Shown here: in pieces, positions 1 through 10,974 of the stretch | How the letters are laid out: each line of letters opens with the position of its first letter | Numbering within the stretch: the stretch's first letter is position 1 | DNA from: Doryteuthis pealeii | Taxonomy: Eukaryota; Mollusca; Cephalopoda; Myopsida; Loliginidae | Reading direction: 5' to 3' | DNA: 64,000 bases | Assembly: GCA_023376005.1 (NCBI GenBank) | Contig: CM042176.1 | Coordinates: 15,608,212-15,672,211 of the forward strand | Position numbers and translations under genes: made by a program | The notes under the pieces: generated by a model | Told to the model about the DNA's origin: nothing | Database searches by the model: none | The model's input: only the letters and a program-made list of their open reading frames with translations

Positions 1-127
1 GTTCATTTCAGATAATGCTAGGAATTTAGCCAACAAAAGGTGAAAATTACCAATAAGAAAACTTAGAAATTATAGCCGAGTTCAGTTACAGAAATGCGAG
101 ATAAAGAATATAATAAAATATGCAAAA

Positions 128-955
128 ATTAAAATGGCGGTTTGTGGTGTATGAATCAGAAGACTCAATCACGCAGCACAAAAACTGAATTTCTAGGGCA
201 CAGGACACTTTAAGAGATTAATGGACGTTTTTATCATTTAAAAAAAAATTAAAATGGCGGTTTGTGGTGTATGAATCAGAAGACTCAATCACGCAGCACA
301 AAAACTGAATTTCTATGGCACAGGACACTTTAGAGATTAATGGACGTTTTTATCATTAAAAAAAAATTAAAATGGCGGTTTGTGGTGTATGAATCAGAAG
401 ACTCAATCACGCAGCACAAAAACTGAATTTCTATGGCACAGGACACTTTAGAGATTAATGGACGTTTTTATCATTTAAAAAAAAATTAAAATGGCGGTTT
501 GTGGTGTATGAATCAGAAGACTCAATCACGCAGCACAAAAACTGAATTTCTATGGCACAGGACACTTTAGAGATTAATGGACGTTTTTATCATTTAAAAA
601 AAAATTAAAATGGCGGTTTGTGGTGTATGAATCAGAAGACTCAATCACGCAGCACAAAAACTGAATTTCTATGGCACAGGACACTTTAGAGATTAATGGA
701 CGTTTTTATCATTTAAAAAAAAATTAAAATGGCGGTTTGTGGTGTATGAATCAGAAGACTCAATCACGCAGCACAAAAACTGAATTTCTATGGCACAGGA
801 CACTTTAGAGATTAATGGACGTTTTTATCATTTAAAAAAAAATTAAAATGGCGGTTTGTGGTGTATGAATCAGAAGACTCAATCCCGCAGCACAAAAACT
901 GAATTTTCTATGGCACAGGACACTTTAAGAGATTAATGGACGTTTTTATCATTTT
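128..955. repeat. 119-bp tandem repeat, 7 copies
   Basis: A unit of about 119 bp carrying AAAATGGCGGTTTGTGGTG recurs at 131, 251, 369, 488, 607, 726 and 845 with only a few differences, mostly in the A/T tract at the unit joint. Near-identity suggests recent amplification. No open frame runs through it. The first 120 bases of the window are unremarkable AT-rich DNA. Confidence 0.95.
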
Positions 956-964
956 TTTTAAAAA

Positions 965-1915
965 TAGTTTTGTTTTTGTTTTGAGTGATACTATAAAAAT
1001 GTATGAGAATGATTTTACTATAAAAGTTCATTGAAATATACTAAAAAGATGGAATGGAACATGATTTTTCTATAAAATGCATTGGACAAGGATTTTACTA
1101 AAAACAATGTACTGGACAGTAATTTTACTATAAAAATGCATTGGACAAGGATTTTACTATAAAAATGCATTGGACAATGATTTTACTAAAAACAATGCAT
1201 TGGACAGTGATTTTACTCTAAAAATGTACTGGACAGTAATTTTACTATAAAAATGCATTGGACAAGGATTTTACTATAAAAATGCATTGGACAATGATTT
1301 TACTAAAAACAATGCATTGGACAGTGATTTTACTCTAAAAATGTACTGGACAGTAATTTTACTCTAAAAATGCATGGAACAATGATTTTACTAAAAACAA
1401 TGCATTGGACAGTGATTTTACTCTAAAAATGCATTGGACAATGATTTTACTCTAAAAATGCATTGGACAATGATTTTACATTGGGCATTGGACAATGATT
1501 TTAATATAAAAATGCAATTAACAATTATTTTACAATAAAAAATGCATTTGCCAGTAATTTTACTATAAAAATGCATTGGACAATGATTCTACAATAAAAA
1601 TGCAGTGGATAGTGATTTTACTATAAAAGTTCATTGAACAATGATTTTGATATAAAAATGCAATGGACAATTATTTTACAATAAAAAATGCATTTGCCAG
1701 TAATTTTACTATAAAAATGCTTTGGACAATGATTCAACAATAAAAATGCAATGGATAGTGATTTTACTATAAAAGTTCATTGGACTGTGATTTTACTATA
1801 AAAATGCATTGAAAAATAATTTTACTATAAAAGTTCATAAGCAATGATTTTACCATAAAATGAATTGGACAATAATTTTTACTCTAAAAGTTTATTGGAC
1901 AAATATTTTACTTCT
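965..1915. repeat. 30-bp minisatellite, block 1
   Basis: About 30 degenerate copies of a 28-31 bp unit of the form AATGCATTGGACAATGATTT followed by TACTATAAA. The same family continues at 2180-2581 and 3068-3425. It is the reverse-complement relative of the arrays at 10975-12410 and 13225-14205. Confidence 0.9.
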
Positions 1916-1947
1916 TTCCTTGTTACTAGCGTATATTGAAAGTCTAC

Positions 1948-2028
1948 CTATACAGGGTAATACCATAGTTAGGTTTATTTTGCCCTTAAATCCAGGAAGG
2001 TGAACCTTATCAACAATTCGAACCTCCT
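1948..2028 (-). CDS. Candidate exon of the thioester-protein gene (uncertain)
   Basis: An 81-bp minus-strand segment in the first non-repetitive island left of the last firm exon. It is bounded by an AG acceptor (2029-2030) and a GT donor (1946-1947) and would encode 26 residues beginning EVRIVDKVHLPGFKGK. This loosely resembles the strand after the thioester domain where A2M proteins have a hydrophobic-x-x-x-V-x-L-P pattern. Against it: an exon continuing directly from the STQ-type motif should lie between this segment and 3443 and I do not find one, and the similarity is weak. It may be chance or repeat DNA. Confidence 0.22.
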
Positions 2029-2041
2029 CTACAATTTTATG

Positions 2042-2046
<5 letters not shown>

Positions 2047-2103
<57 letters not shown>
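2047..2103. repeat. (TA)n(TG)n microsatellite
   Basis: An uninterrupted run of TA dinucleotides passes into TG dinucleotides, inside the minisatellite region. Confidence 0.95.
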
Positions 2104-2107
<4 letters not shown>

Positions 2108-2179
2108 AAAATAAACTGAAATACAAGCGAAAAAAAAAAATCTTTAGATTTAAATTTTTTTAATCCACCGGGTGCACTA

Positions 2180-2581
2180 GATGAAAATGCACTGGGCAAT
2201 GATTTTATCATAAAAATGCATTGGACAATGATTTTCTATAAAAATGCATTATACTATGATTTTATCATAAGAATGCATTGGACAATGACTTTTACTATGA
2301 AAATGCATTGGACAATGATTTTTACTATGAAAATGCATTGGACAATGATTTTAATATACAAATGCATTGGACAATGATTTTTACTATAAAAAATGCATTG
2401 GACAATGATTTTTACTATAAAAATGCATTGGACAATGATTTTTACTATAAAAATGCATTGGACAATGATTTTTTACTATAAAAATGCATTGGACAATGAT
2501 TTTTACTATAAAAATGCATTGGACAATGATTTTATCATAAAAATGCATTGGACAATGATTTTATCATAAAAATGCATTGGA
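2180..2581. repeat. 30-bp minisatellite, block 2
   Basis: Further copies of the ATGCATTGGACAATGATTTT unit, more homogeneous than block 1. Some copies are in a 30-bp register and so leave a short frame open by chance. Confidence 0.9.
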
Positions 2582-2585
2582 CAAT

Positions 2586-3067
2586 TGTTACGTTGTAATA
2601 CTCACGGTACTAAAACGATACATGCACCGTAGTCCTTTTTTCTTTCTTGGTACTAAAACTCCGATAAAAAATCATAACCCGAGAAACATGTCGTCACAAC
2701 TCCCAGCCTTTATTAACGTGCTCGTCTAGTGGCTTCTACCAGGGAGGAGGGGAGGCAGAGAGAACGAGAGAGAGAGAACACTACTAAATTCCTGGGCTCT
2801 AATCAGGTCTGTGCCCTACGATGGACCCGGCAAAAAAAGAGGACGAACCCTTTCTTCCTTCCCCCACGTCACCCCGTGACTTCCGGTCAACACCCGACTT
2901 CTGGTCAACACCCGACTTCCGCTTGCCCCTCAATTCTTCGTTCGGGGTCACGCTACGGTCAAAACCATCGCTCTCCTCTTTTGGGTCATCACTATTTTTT
3001 AAGCCTTTGTTATTTATTCCTCCTCCTTCCATTAGCAGTTCTAGCTCACAAAAGTCATCCTGCTACA
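2586..3067 (-). mobile_element. Solo LTR with target-site duplication
   Basis: A 482-bp insert splits the minisatellite. It has TG...CA ends (TGTTACG at 2586, TGCTACA ending 3067) and direct flanks CAAT at 2582-2585 and 3068-3071, which restore the minisatellite unit when joined. On the minus strand an AATAAA signal lies towards the end of the unit, so that is the likely LTR orientation. It contains short GA-rich and GTCAACACCCGACTTC repeats. No gag/pol coding is attached, so it is a solo LTR left by recombination. Confidence 0.75.
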
Positions 3068-3425
3068 CAATGATTCTCTATAAAAATGCACTATACTATG
3101 ATTTTATCATAAGAATGCATTGGACAATGATTTTATCATAAAAATGCATTGGACAATGATTTTTACTATAAAAATGCATTGGACAATGATTTTATCATAA
3201 AAAATGCATTGGACAATGATTTCTATAAAAATGCATTACTATAAAAATGCATTGGACAATGATTTTTACTATAGTAGTAAGTATTTTTACTATAAAAAAG
3301 CATTATACAATGATTTTAATATACAAATGCATTGGACAATGATTTTTACTATAAAAATGCATTGGACAATGACTTTTACTATGAAAATACATTGGACAAT
3401 GATTTTACTATAAGCATGTAATAAA
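3068..3425. repeat. 30-bp minisatellite, block 3
   Basis: Continuation of block 2 beyond the LTR insertion. It ends within 20 bp of the exon at 3443. Confidence 0.9.
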
Positions 3426-3442
3426 AAGACTTAATGTTTTAC

Positions 3443-3600
3443 CTGAGTATTGCTATAGCCTCCAAGTGAGTTACGTTTAGATAGAAGATATTTGAGAACC
3501 AAATTTCCCTTTGCTACATCTGGAATGCAAGCATAAGCAAGCAACGCGTATGCATTTTGTTCAATGTCGTATTTGCCTATCCAGTACATCATATTATTAT
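3443..3600 (-). CDS. Thioester-protein exon: end of thioester domain (SLGGYSNTQ)
   Basis: The last firmly supported exon. It has an acceptor at 3601-3602 and a donor at 3441-3442. After two bases that complete a split codon it encodes 52 residues, including YDIEQNAYALLAYACIPD (a helix of the alpha/alpha toroid) and NSLGGYSNTQ at the very end. The latter matches the family's conserved G-G-[FY]-x-[ST]-T-Q motif, which is normally followed by D-T in the next exon. That next exon is not recognised in this window. The two leading bases join the single A left by the exon at 7429-7597, giving a coherent NNNMMYW junction. The minisatellite starts immediately downstream. Confidence 0.93.
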
Positions 3601-3936
3601 CTGTAATAAAATATAACAACATATAAATTAAAAGTTGCAAAAGTCAACAAAAATGAAAAATCGTATAAAATTTATAAAAATATATCTAAGGTAGGTGGGT
3701 TGTTTCCCTTGGTCGACATACCCCTTTACAAACCAACCGATCACAATCCCACAATTTTCTGCACCAGAAATCAAAGATAAGAATCTTCCTCTTTTCCTAC
3801 CAGCATTCGGAAGCAGTGGATGTATGGTCTTTGCTACTATGAATAGAGAGGAGCCATTGTAAGTATGAGAACTTTAACATAACCATTTACCAAGGACTTA
3901 GTTAAGTGGACTTATATTCGTTTGTATTTATATAAA

Positions 3937-4541
3937 CTAGCAAATATATGCACCCTCTGGGTGCAAGTATTTAAGTTTTAATATAATAAAATATCATATT
4001 AAATTAGAAAGGCTAACGAAACTGAATAAGAATGTAGATAAAAAGATTTTGAACAGAGGGGGGTATGATTGAAAAATAGAACAACTTTGAAACTAACTCT
4101 TCCATCATTTTCCGTTACTCCCGTCTTTCATTGATAAATTTTCCTAATTAAACTTTTTTCGTTAAAATAGGAAGTAAAGAATAATATTACAGTTATTTCT
4201 TCTTGTTAAGGGATTTCTTTTAAGATTTATTGAAGAGATTTTTGCTCATATTCAATAAGATAAAACCAAACAATTAGAAATCAATAATACTAAGCTTATA
4301 TTTATTAAAATCAATTTTTAAGATCAATATGCAAATTAGCCTTCCCATTCACACTGTAAACCTCTATTTCGTTGTATATATAAAATTGTAAGTAATGTAA
4401 AACAATTTTATTAATAATTGAGGTTTAAATAAAAATAAAATCATGGAGAATATGATGTAAATAACTAAGGGAATTGTTACTTGAGTAGTAATATAGTTTC
4501 GGTTACAGACAGACAAACACACAATCTCCATTATAATAAGA
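3937..4541 (-). mobile_element. Non-autonomous Helitron, copy A
   Basis: On the minus strand the element starts TCTTATTATAATGGAGATTG and ends with a GCACCC...GGGTGC hairpin about 9 nt before CTAG. Its flanks are A and T. 5'-TC, a subterminal hairpin, 3'-CTAG and insertion between A and T are the defining Helitron marks. There is no Rep/helicase coding. It is the reference for the related copies B-J. Confidence 0.85.
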
Positions 4542-4614
4542 TATATATATATAGCTGCAAACAGTAAAATTCTTTGCATCAGAAAATATTACAACTGTAT
4601 TTTCTTTATGTATA

Positions 4615-5238
4615 CTAGCAAATATATGCACCCTCCGGGTGCAAGTATTTAAGTTTTAATGTAATAAAATATTGTATTAAATTAGAAAGGCTAATGAAAC
4701 TAAATAAGAATACAGATAAAAAGATTTGAAACAAAGGGAGTATAATAAAAAATGGAACAACTGAAACTTACTCTTCCATCACTCTCATCTTTCATTGTTA
4801 TTTTTTCTAATTTAAGTATTTAGTTATAAGAGGAAGTAAAGAATAAAATGAGTTATTTTATCTTGTTAATGGATTTCATTTAAGATTCATTGAAGAGATT
4901 TTTGCTTATATTCATTAAAATAAAACCAAACAGTTAGAAATCAATAATACTAAGCACATATTTATTAAATTCGATTTTTTAATATTAATATGCAAATTAG
5001 CCTTTCCGTTCACACTGTAAACCGCTATTTTGTTGTATATATAAATATAATTGCATGTTGTCAATATGTAGACATAGTTAACAGTATTAATAATGTATGA
5101 CAATTTTATTAATAATTGAGGTTAAATAAAAATAAAATCATGGAGAATGTGATGTCTATAACTAAGAGAATTGTGACTTGAGTAGGAATATAGTTTCGGT
5201 TACAGACAGAAAAACACACAATCTTCATTATAATAAGA
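4615..5238 (-). mobile_element. Non-autonomous Helitron, copy B
   Basis: A complete second copy, same orientation as copy A and 73 bp away. Hairpin GCACCC-TCC-GGGTGC (loop GGA on the element strand), then CTAG at 4615-4618; the TC end is at 5238. Confidence 0.85.
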
Positions 5239-6175
5239 AATGAAATACAATATTGTTTGAAATTCTAAGTTGTGCCCGTGTATTTCCTGATACTAACTCA
5301 TGTAAAATCAATGTAAGTTCATAGAAGGTGTGGATGCCGCTAGCATTTAGCATTTTTGGACTGTTTGGTCAACAGGTTCAAAATAGCCTACCATGTGAGT
5401 ACCCAGTGACCTCGACACCATTTTAAGTTTCCCTTAGAAAAATAGTTTGTTAATTCAATATCCCCTAAAAAATAGGTATAAATGCATTTTTTGAGATGGG
5501 TGGAAGATTGTTTGCCTTGTGTAGCTATTTGTAGTAGAACACTGCAGTAGACAGTGAAAATAAAATAATGTTAGTAGTTAAAATGAAAGTTTTTCAAGTT
5601 CTAAACTCAGCGTAGGAATTTGGTCTTAGGCAGGGTGATTTTGGAGCTGAGGCCTTGTTGAACTAACAAAAACAAAACAAAACAAAAAAAACAAAAAACA
5701 AAAACAAAACAGAAACCCCCAAAAAAAGGGGCCAAAAATACTAACTTTGACAGTAATGTTAGGAGTAGGAAAAATAAAAATAATAATAATTAATATTTTT
5801 TTTTTACAAAGTAAGCTTAGTAGAATATTAGATTAGTAATAGTATTTTTGCTTTTACTACAAAAATGAAATTACAAATTACGTATTCTAATCTGACGGCC
5901 ATGGATGTCGGTCGTTAATTTCTCTTGGCAACTAGTAAACAAATACTGGATTTGGGGGCGGTCAGTGTCACCGCATTCTTAGTAAAGGTACAAAAATATA
6001 GTCACTCTGTATTCAACCTAACTCACCCTCATACATGATATAAACTTGGTTTAGTTTTGGTTTATTTTGTTTTACGGCATATCAACCTCAGTGGGTCATT
6101 TAATGCCGATAAAGTTTTGAAATAAATCAATTCTTAATGGATAATACAATTTTTTTTTATAAATACATTTTTCTA
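5239..6175. other. Intron DNA without a recognisable gene
   Basis: AT-rich sequence. An A/C-rich stretch (5660-5730) and a short T-run are the only features. The last 120 bp contain the GGCATATCAACCTCAGTGGG fragment shared with SINE-related DNA at 51955 and 52247. Confidence 0.5.
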
Positions 6176-6179
6176 TTTA

Positions 6180-6535
6180 ACCCATAGATGGGACCCTAAC
6201 GGGTACTACCACTCCGGGTCAGAGTGGACCAGGGAGCAATGGTCATGAAGGGGTGCTCCACATTCCCCAAACCTCCAAAACTGGAACCTCACCATCAGAT
6301 AGAGTTTAACGTCATTCCCAGGACATGTAGACCCTCAGCCACCGCCTTCTAGCACCCATATGATAAAAAGGGGTTGGGGCTTGCCATAAGGGCAATAGGG
6401 TTGGGAAAATCATATAGGTGCTAGGGCTTGACGTGACCAGCCGATTGATCGGAGTGGGGCCTCTCCGACCGCTCATCTAGCCCAAGATAGGGCCAAAGTG
6501 GAGTATTGCATGTCATGAACCTGATTTTTGGATTA
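6180..6535. repeat. Dispersed SINE-like repeat (ACCCATAGATGGGACC... type)
   Basis: Begins with CCCATAGATGGGACCCTAAC and GGTACTACCACTCCGGGTCA and carries a second block (GGGTTGGGGCTTGCCATAAG ... CAGCCGATTGATCGGAG). Parts recur at 7120-7170, 8510-8620, 16255-16345, 44270-44325 and 52997-53180, which marks it as a dispersed family. Confidence 0.6.
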
Positions 6536-6554
6536 TATATATATATATATATAT

Positions 6555-6800
6555 AATTTGACAGATTCATAAGGAAAAAGAAAAAAGTGCTTTGTAACTA
6601 CAAAATTTAATGGATTATAAAGAAATTCAACAGGCACAGAAATTACACTACTGTCAACAAGTTTCCCTCAAGATAACCGTCATTAGCATCGATCACAGTC
6701 TCAATCCTGCTCTGAAATCTGGAGCAAGTTGATGTTACAGTTTCACTGGGAAGTGTCTAAAAAACTACCTTAATTCTGTCGATGTATGATCTCGAAGGTT
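6555..6800 (-). mobile_element. Truncated copy of the Tc1/mariner element found at 22959-24153
   Basis: TTTGACAGATTCATAAGGAA onward matches the left end of the element at 22959 (beginning TTTGACAGTTTCATAAGGAA) for about 230 bp, with a 60-bp extra segment. Only the 3' end of the transposase region and its terminal DNA are represented. Confidence 0.7.
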
Positions 6801-7428
6801 TACGTGTGGTAACGAAACAGTCGCCGAAAAAAAAACAGACATTAATTGACGTAATTTGTTTGTTTGTTTGTTTTTTTGTTTTTTTTTGTTTTTTGTTTTT
6901 TATTTTGTTCTTAATATATCTTGTCTTTAGCTTGTAGTGTGTTACTTCTGTGGTTTTGTTGAGTATTAGATTTGGATCTTTTCCTTTGGCTTCAGATCTC
7001 TTCTCCTAGACCTACTAGCCTTGTCGGTGTGGCTTAGGATACTCTGACAGTTTCCCCATACAGTGAGGTAAGACACCTCTCCCAAAGCGGGTGTCATGGG
7101 TATAACTTTAAACTGCATCCCGAGTCCACTCTTCACTCGGAGTGGTAGTACCTATCAAGGTCCCATTCTAGAATTTCTTTAAAACCTATTTGCATTCGAT
7201 AAGACTGTACACATGCAAAAACTTCACAAGAATGTAAATATGAGCATTCAGTGAATGCGATTCCCTAACCTCTCGGTATAAAATAACACTAGACAGGTTG
7301 ACATGCTATCAAAATAAATCAATTAATCATATACCTTCCATGAGCACATGTATATATTTACAATGTTTTTATTAAGGAGTAATATTCTGTCGACAGGGTG
7401 GGCATTATAGATTGATAATAGTTCTTAC

Positions 7429-7597
7429 TTGAGATGGCTTTAGGTAGGAGGACATTTTCTACGGCTTTGAACTTTGGTATGTTCTTCATTTTGGCATATG
7501 TGCACAGCAAAATACATAAAGTGTAGGTATCTAATTTTTTGAGGTCTACTGTTGCCAAAAATGCTTCAGCTCTGACGATAGCTTTTGATACTCCTTT
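7429..7597 (-). CDS. Thioester-protein exon: thioester-domain helices
   Basis: 169 bp, phase 0 at its start, one extra base at its end. The acceptor (TTTCAG) is at 7598-7599 and the donor GTAAG at 7424-7428. It encodes 56 residues including KAIVRAEAFLATVDLKKLDT and YTLCILLCTYAKM. In A2M-family thioester domains the corresponding helices read roughly V-x-x-A-x-x-x-L-E followed by Y-T-x-A-x-x-x-Y-A. Neighbour junctions are in phase on both sides. The gap downstream is a 3.8-kb intron carrying Helitrons A and B. Confidence 0.93.
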
Positions 7598-7599
7598 CT

Positions 7600-8400
7600 G
7601 AAATATAAAAATGAGGGTGGAGGGTTAATAAATTGCTGAGTAGAGGAAATAAAATGACAAAAAGGATATGAGTGAAGATAAAAAGAGGAGGGGAAACATG
7701 AAAAAAAATAATTAAAAAAACAGATAGATAAACAAAAAAACATATAACGAAATAACAACAACAAAACGTTAAAAGTCAAGTAGGAAAAAAAATTTTTTTA
7801 AATAAAATTAAAAAAGTAAATAAATAAATAAAAAAAGAGAAAGATTTTTTTAAAGTTATGAAATAAAACAATTACTAATCTGACTTACCAAAAAAAAAGT
7901 AGGAAAAAAAATGAAATGAAAAAAAACAGTGTTCCACGCATAGGCTCCACGCAGGCTTCCGGGTGAAAATCACATTTTATAAACAATTAAAAGTATCTCC
8001 TATTTAACGTTTTTCAACCAATCATACCCCCAACAACTTTCAAAGCATTTTTCGAGCCTACTTGACAAGTATAAAAACAGCTCACTTAAAGTCGATAAGG
8101 CAGTTGACTATCGGTGTTGGCACACAGAGCGTCGCTTCTACCAGGCCAAGATCAAGGGACAGCCATGCCTCCGACGCACACCGGAACTCGCGTCACACAG
8201 AACCAAGTTGTCAGCCAGAAGAGACTTTCAACCCCACATCTGAATCAGCCGACGAAGAAAAAGACTTTCAACCCCACACCTTCCCTCATTTCCCCGAGTG
8301 AAGAGGGAATTATCATCTCAACAATTCCAGCTTTTGTTTATTTTTTAAATAAACGAAATTAATCCAATTTTTCTAGTCCGTTTTTCTTTTGCTACCATAC
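7600..8400. other. Low-complexity A-rich intron and LTR-like segment
   Basis: 7660-7930 is A-rich. From about 7930 (TGTTCCACGCATAGGCTCC) to 8365 there is a segment with a TATAAAAACAGCTC box and, 280 bp later, AATAAACGAAATT. This layout resembles an LTR promoter and polyadenylation region, but no clean TG...CA ends with duplication were found. Short frames at 8062-8362 are probably part of it. Confidence 0.35.
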
Positions 8401-8439
8401 GCTTGCTTGTGATATTTCAAAGAGAAAAAGTAAAAGAGT

Positions 8440-8476
8440 TCACGAAGAAGAAGAAGAAGAAGAAGAAGAAGAAGAG
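8440..8476. repeat. (GAA)n microsatellite
   Basis: Runs of GAAGAAGAA within intron DNA. The flanking bases 8510-8620 belong to the dispersed CAGCCGATTGATCGG-type repeat. Confidence 0.9.
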
Positions 8477-8979
8477 AGTACGAAGAAAACAAAGAAGTTG
8501 AAGAAGCATATAGTTGCTAGGGTTTGACATGACCAGCAGATTGATCGGATTAGGCCTCTCCGACTTATCCTCTGACCCAAGTAAGGGCTGAAGTGGAGTA
8601 ATGTATTGGGTCTTCATTCTTATAAATGTGCTCCTTTCTTCGTGTGTGAAAACAAACCTTAAATTAAATCTGTGATAACCCTGTTCGATGCTGCAGTTAA
8701 AGCCTACTCTCAATCAGGGCTTACCATCAATGTTCAGAAAATGTTCAGTTTGTGTTGTTTAAGATGATCTATCTTAAACAACACAAACTTAACATTAGAG
8801 TAAGTTGACTCCTCTACATTTTTCACTGGCTGGTGATTAATGAGGAGTTTAGGGGTCGGAGGTTGAGAACTTCTGTGTCAACTTCCGACTGCTAAAATAT
8901 TCATTAAATCCCAGTTCACATAAATATTAGGTGGAAGATTGTAATAAAATAATTTTTATACAACAGAGAGTTCTTGGAT

Positions 8980-8980
<1 letters not shown>

Positions 8981-9034
<54 letters not shown>
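8981..9034. repeat. (GA)n microsatellite
   Basis: About 27 consecutive GA dinucleotides. Smaller CTA (9275-9292) and GAAA (9470-9498) runs follow. No gene is seen between 8620 and 9570. Confidence 0.95.
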
Positions 9035-9036
<2 letters not shown>

Positions 9037-9571
9037 ACTCTAGAGCAGTGTTTCTCAAACTATACAGTCTGGGCGCACTTACAGTACTACAGATACTTGA
9101 TAGCACACTGTATACAAAATAGGACTAATATGTTATTAAGTTAACTGTTAAATATATTTTAAAAATCGGCATAATTAGATTTAGTAAGCTTATGACTCTC
9201 CTGCTTGTAAGTTAACTGTCAAACTTGGGAGAGTGTTATAGGTGATATAACCTATTTACATAATAGACTGATTCTACTACTACTACTACTATAAGTAGCA
9301 AAGACAATTGTAGCTTGGGGTAAGCAACGCGATTCAGTTCTAGACTGTATTGTCAGACGTAACTTCACTTTCCTTCTGTAAATTCTACTTTCTTTGTTCA
9401 ATACAATTGTATCAACTTTCACCAGTCGTTTGTCTTTATTTGTGACCCTTAATAACCCCACAACAGAGAGGAAAGAAAGAAAGAAAGAAAGAAAGAAAAT
9501 CCAGATACACTAAAAGATCTACATCGTGCTTGTTTCTTCAGACCCTTTCTGGCCTTCGCTCATCGACTATT

Positions 9572-9927
9572 CGACCCTTCTTTTATAATTACCGTTAATC
9601 AGATGGTTATTTTCTTATGTCATAATTTCTGTATATTTTAATTTCATTATATATTGTTATATTGTATGATATAAGTACATTGGAATTTTGACCAAACAAT
9701 TCAACATTCTGCTGTCCAGATTTTTCCTCTCAAGAATATTTATAATTCTCCCGAAAATATTTCGGTATTGTCTCTGATTTGGAATTCAAACAAACAATTC
9801 AAACAAAATGTATTCCAGTCAGATTCTTTCTTTCAAAATATTTTTCCAAAATATTTCTTTCTTTCTTTTTTACCCATAATTTTCTTTTTACTAAAACTGA
9901 TTCTTTTGCAACCCTTAATTATCCAAG
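9572..9927 (+). repeat. 356-bp direct repeat, copy 1
   Basis: Begins GACCCTTCTTTTATAATTAC and ends before ATCCAAG. It matches 10301-10656 nearly base for base, with only scattered substitutions. The flanks of the two copies differ and no TG...CA ends are seen, so neither a plain tandem duplication nor an LTR pair is proven. Confidence 0.85.
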
Positions 9928-10020
9928 TCAATCAATATGTAACGGTAAGTTTATTGCCGGTGAATGTCCATCTATATATAAAGAGCAGTTGGTGTGTATG
10001 TATGTATCTAGTTCACATGA

Positions 10021-10068
10021 AATTGACCTTGTGTCACATCCTGCTCGTGCGGAGGAGTTGGTAAATAT
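10021..10068 (+). repeat. tRNA-derived SINE, 3' tail fragment
   Basis: ATTGACCTTGTGTCACATCC and the following TGCTCGTG...GGTAAATATATA are identical in type to the tails of the SINEs at 22392 and 49934. Confidence 0.7.
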
Positions 10069-10300
10069 ATATAACGACCTTCAATATGATAGTTTCCCAG
10101 ACGGTGTCATGATTGGAGACAAGTTGTCGTGTCACCCCTGCAACCTGTCATCAAAATAAAAGCTTGTAGGCCGGTGTATGTTTTTAGAAGCCCGGCACAC
10201 AGATACGTCACCTCTCTTTAAAAATCCTGTATATATTTTCCCAACTTTGTACTTATTTCCAAATCCTTTATTTATTCGTGTCCTTCCTTTGCAGGTAAGT

Positions 10301-10656
10301 GACCCTTCTTTTATAATTACCGTTAATCAACTGATTATTTTCTTACGTCATAATTTCTGTATATTTTAATTCCATTGTATATTGTTATGTTGTATTATAT
10401 AAATACATTGGAATTTTAACCAAACAATCCTACATTCCTCTACCGAGATTTTTCCTTTCAAGAATGTTTATAATTCTCCTGAAAATATTTCGGTATTGTC
10501 TCTGATTTGGAATTCAAACAAACAATTCAAACAAAATGTATTCCAGTCAGATTCTTTCTTTCAAAATATTTTTCCAAAAATATTTCTTTCTTTCTTTTTC
10601 ACCCATAATGTACTTTTACTAAAACTGATTCTTTTGCAACCCTTATTTTATCCAAG
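10301..10656 (+). repeat. 356-bp direct repeat, copy 2
   Basis: Partner of 9572-9927, offset by 729 bp. The intervening 373 bp contain a SINE tail but no gene. Confidence 0.85.
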
Positions 10657-10821
10657 CCCCTTTATTAGGTGACCATTTAGTACTCAGATCAAGGACTGCT
10701 CAGCCTCCGGGATCCCTTCCTCAGCCACCGAGATAAGATGTTTGGCGCCATCATATTTAAAATGTTGTTTTATTTCTCTTGACAATTTCAACTCAAAATA
10801 AAAGATTGAAAAGATATTCAC

Positions 10822-10896
10822 CGGATTTAGTGATTTCATTGCAATTAAAGCTTTTAGTACATAAGCCGTCAATGGAATTCCTTTTGATGCTCCTCC
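10822..10896 (-). CDS. Thioester-protein exon: LTAYVLKAL segment
   Basis: 75 bp, phase 0 at both ends, with acceptor TTTCAG (10897-10898) and donor GTGAAT. The 25 residues GGASKGIPLTAYVLKALIAM plus KSLNP match the A2M-family pattern G-G-x-x-[DE]-x-x-L-T-A-[YF]-[VI]-x-x-A-L. The usual acidic pair before L-T-A is replaced by Lys-Gly. This segment directly follows the catalytic-His motif, whose exon ends in phase 0 with MQ, so the join reads MQ-GGASKG. Confidence 0.93.
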
Positions 10897-10974
10897 CTGA
10901 AAAAAAAAAATGCAATAAAATTCATCTGAGAATCGTTGTGGCAGAAATTGGTAATAGTTTTTTGGTTTTTTTTA

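Noticed and set aside
8062..8362. Two overlapping frames of about 80 codons
   Set aside because: Flanked by a TATA-like box and AATAAA in what looks like LTR DNA; no domain recognisable.
10684..10821. Extension of the exon at 10822 into a longer frame (FELKLSREIKQHFKYDGAK)
   Set aside because: A GTGAAT donor at the exon end and perfect phase with the exon at 7429 favour splicing; the extension has no family similarity.
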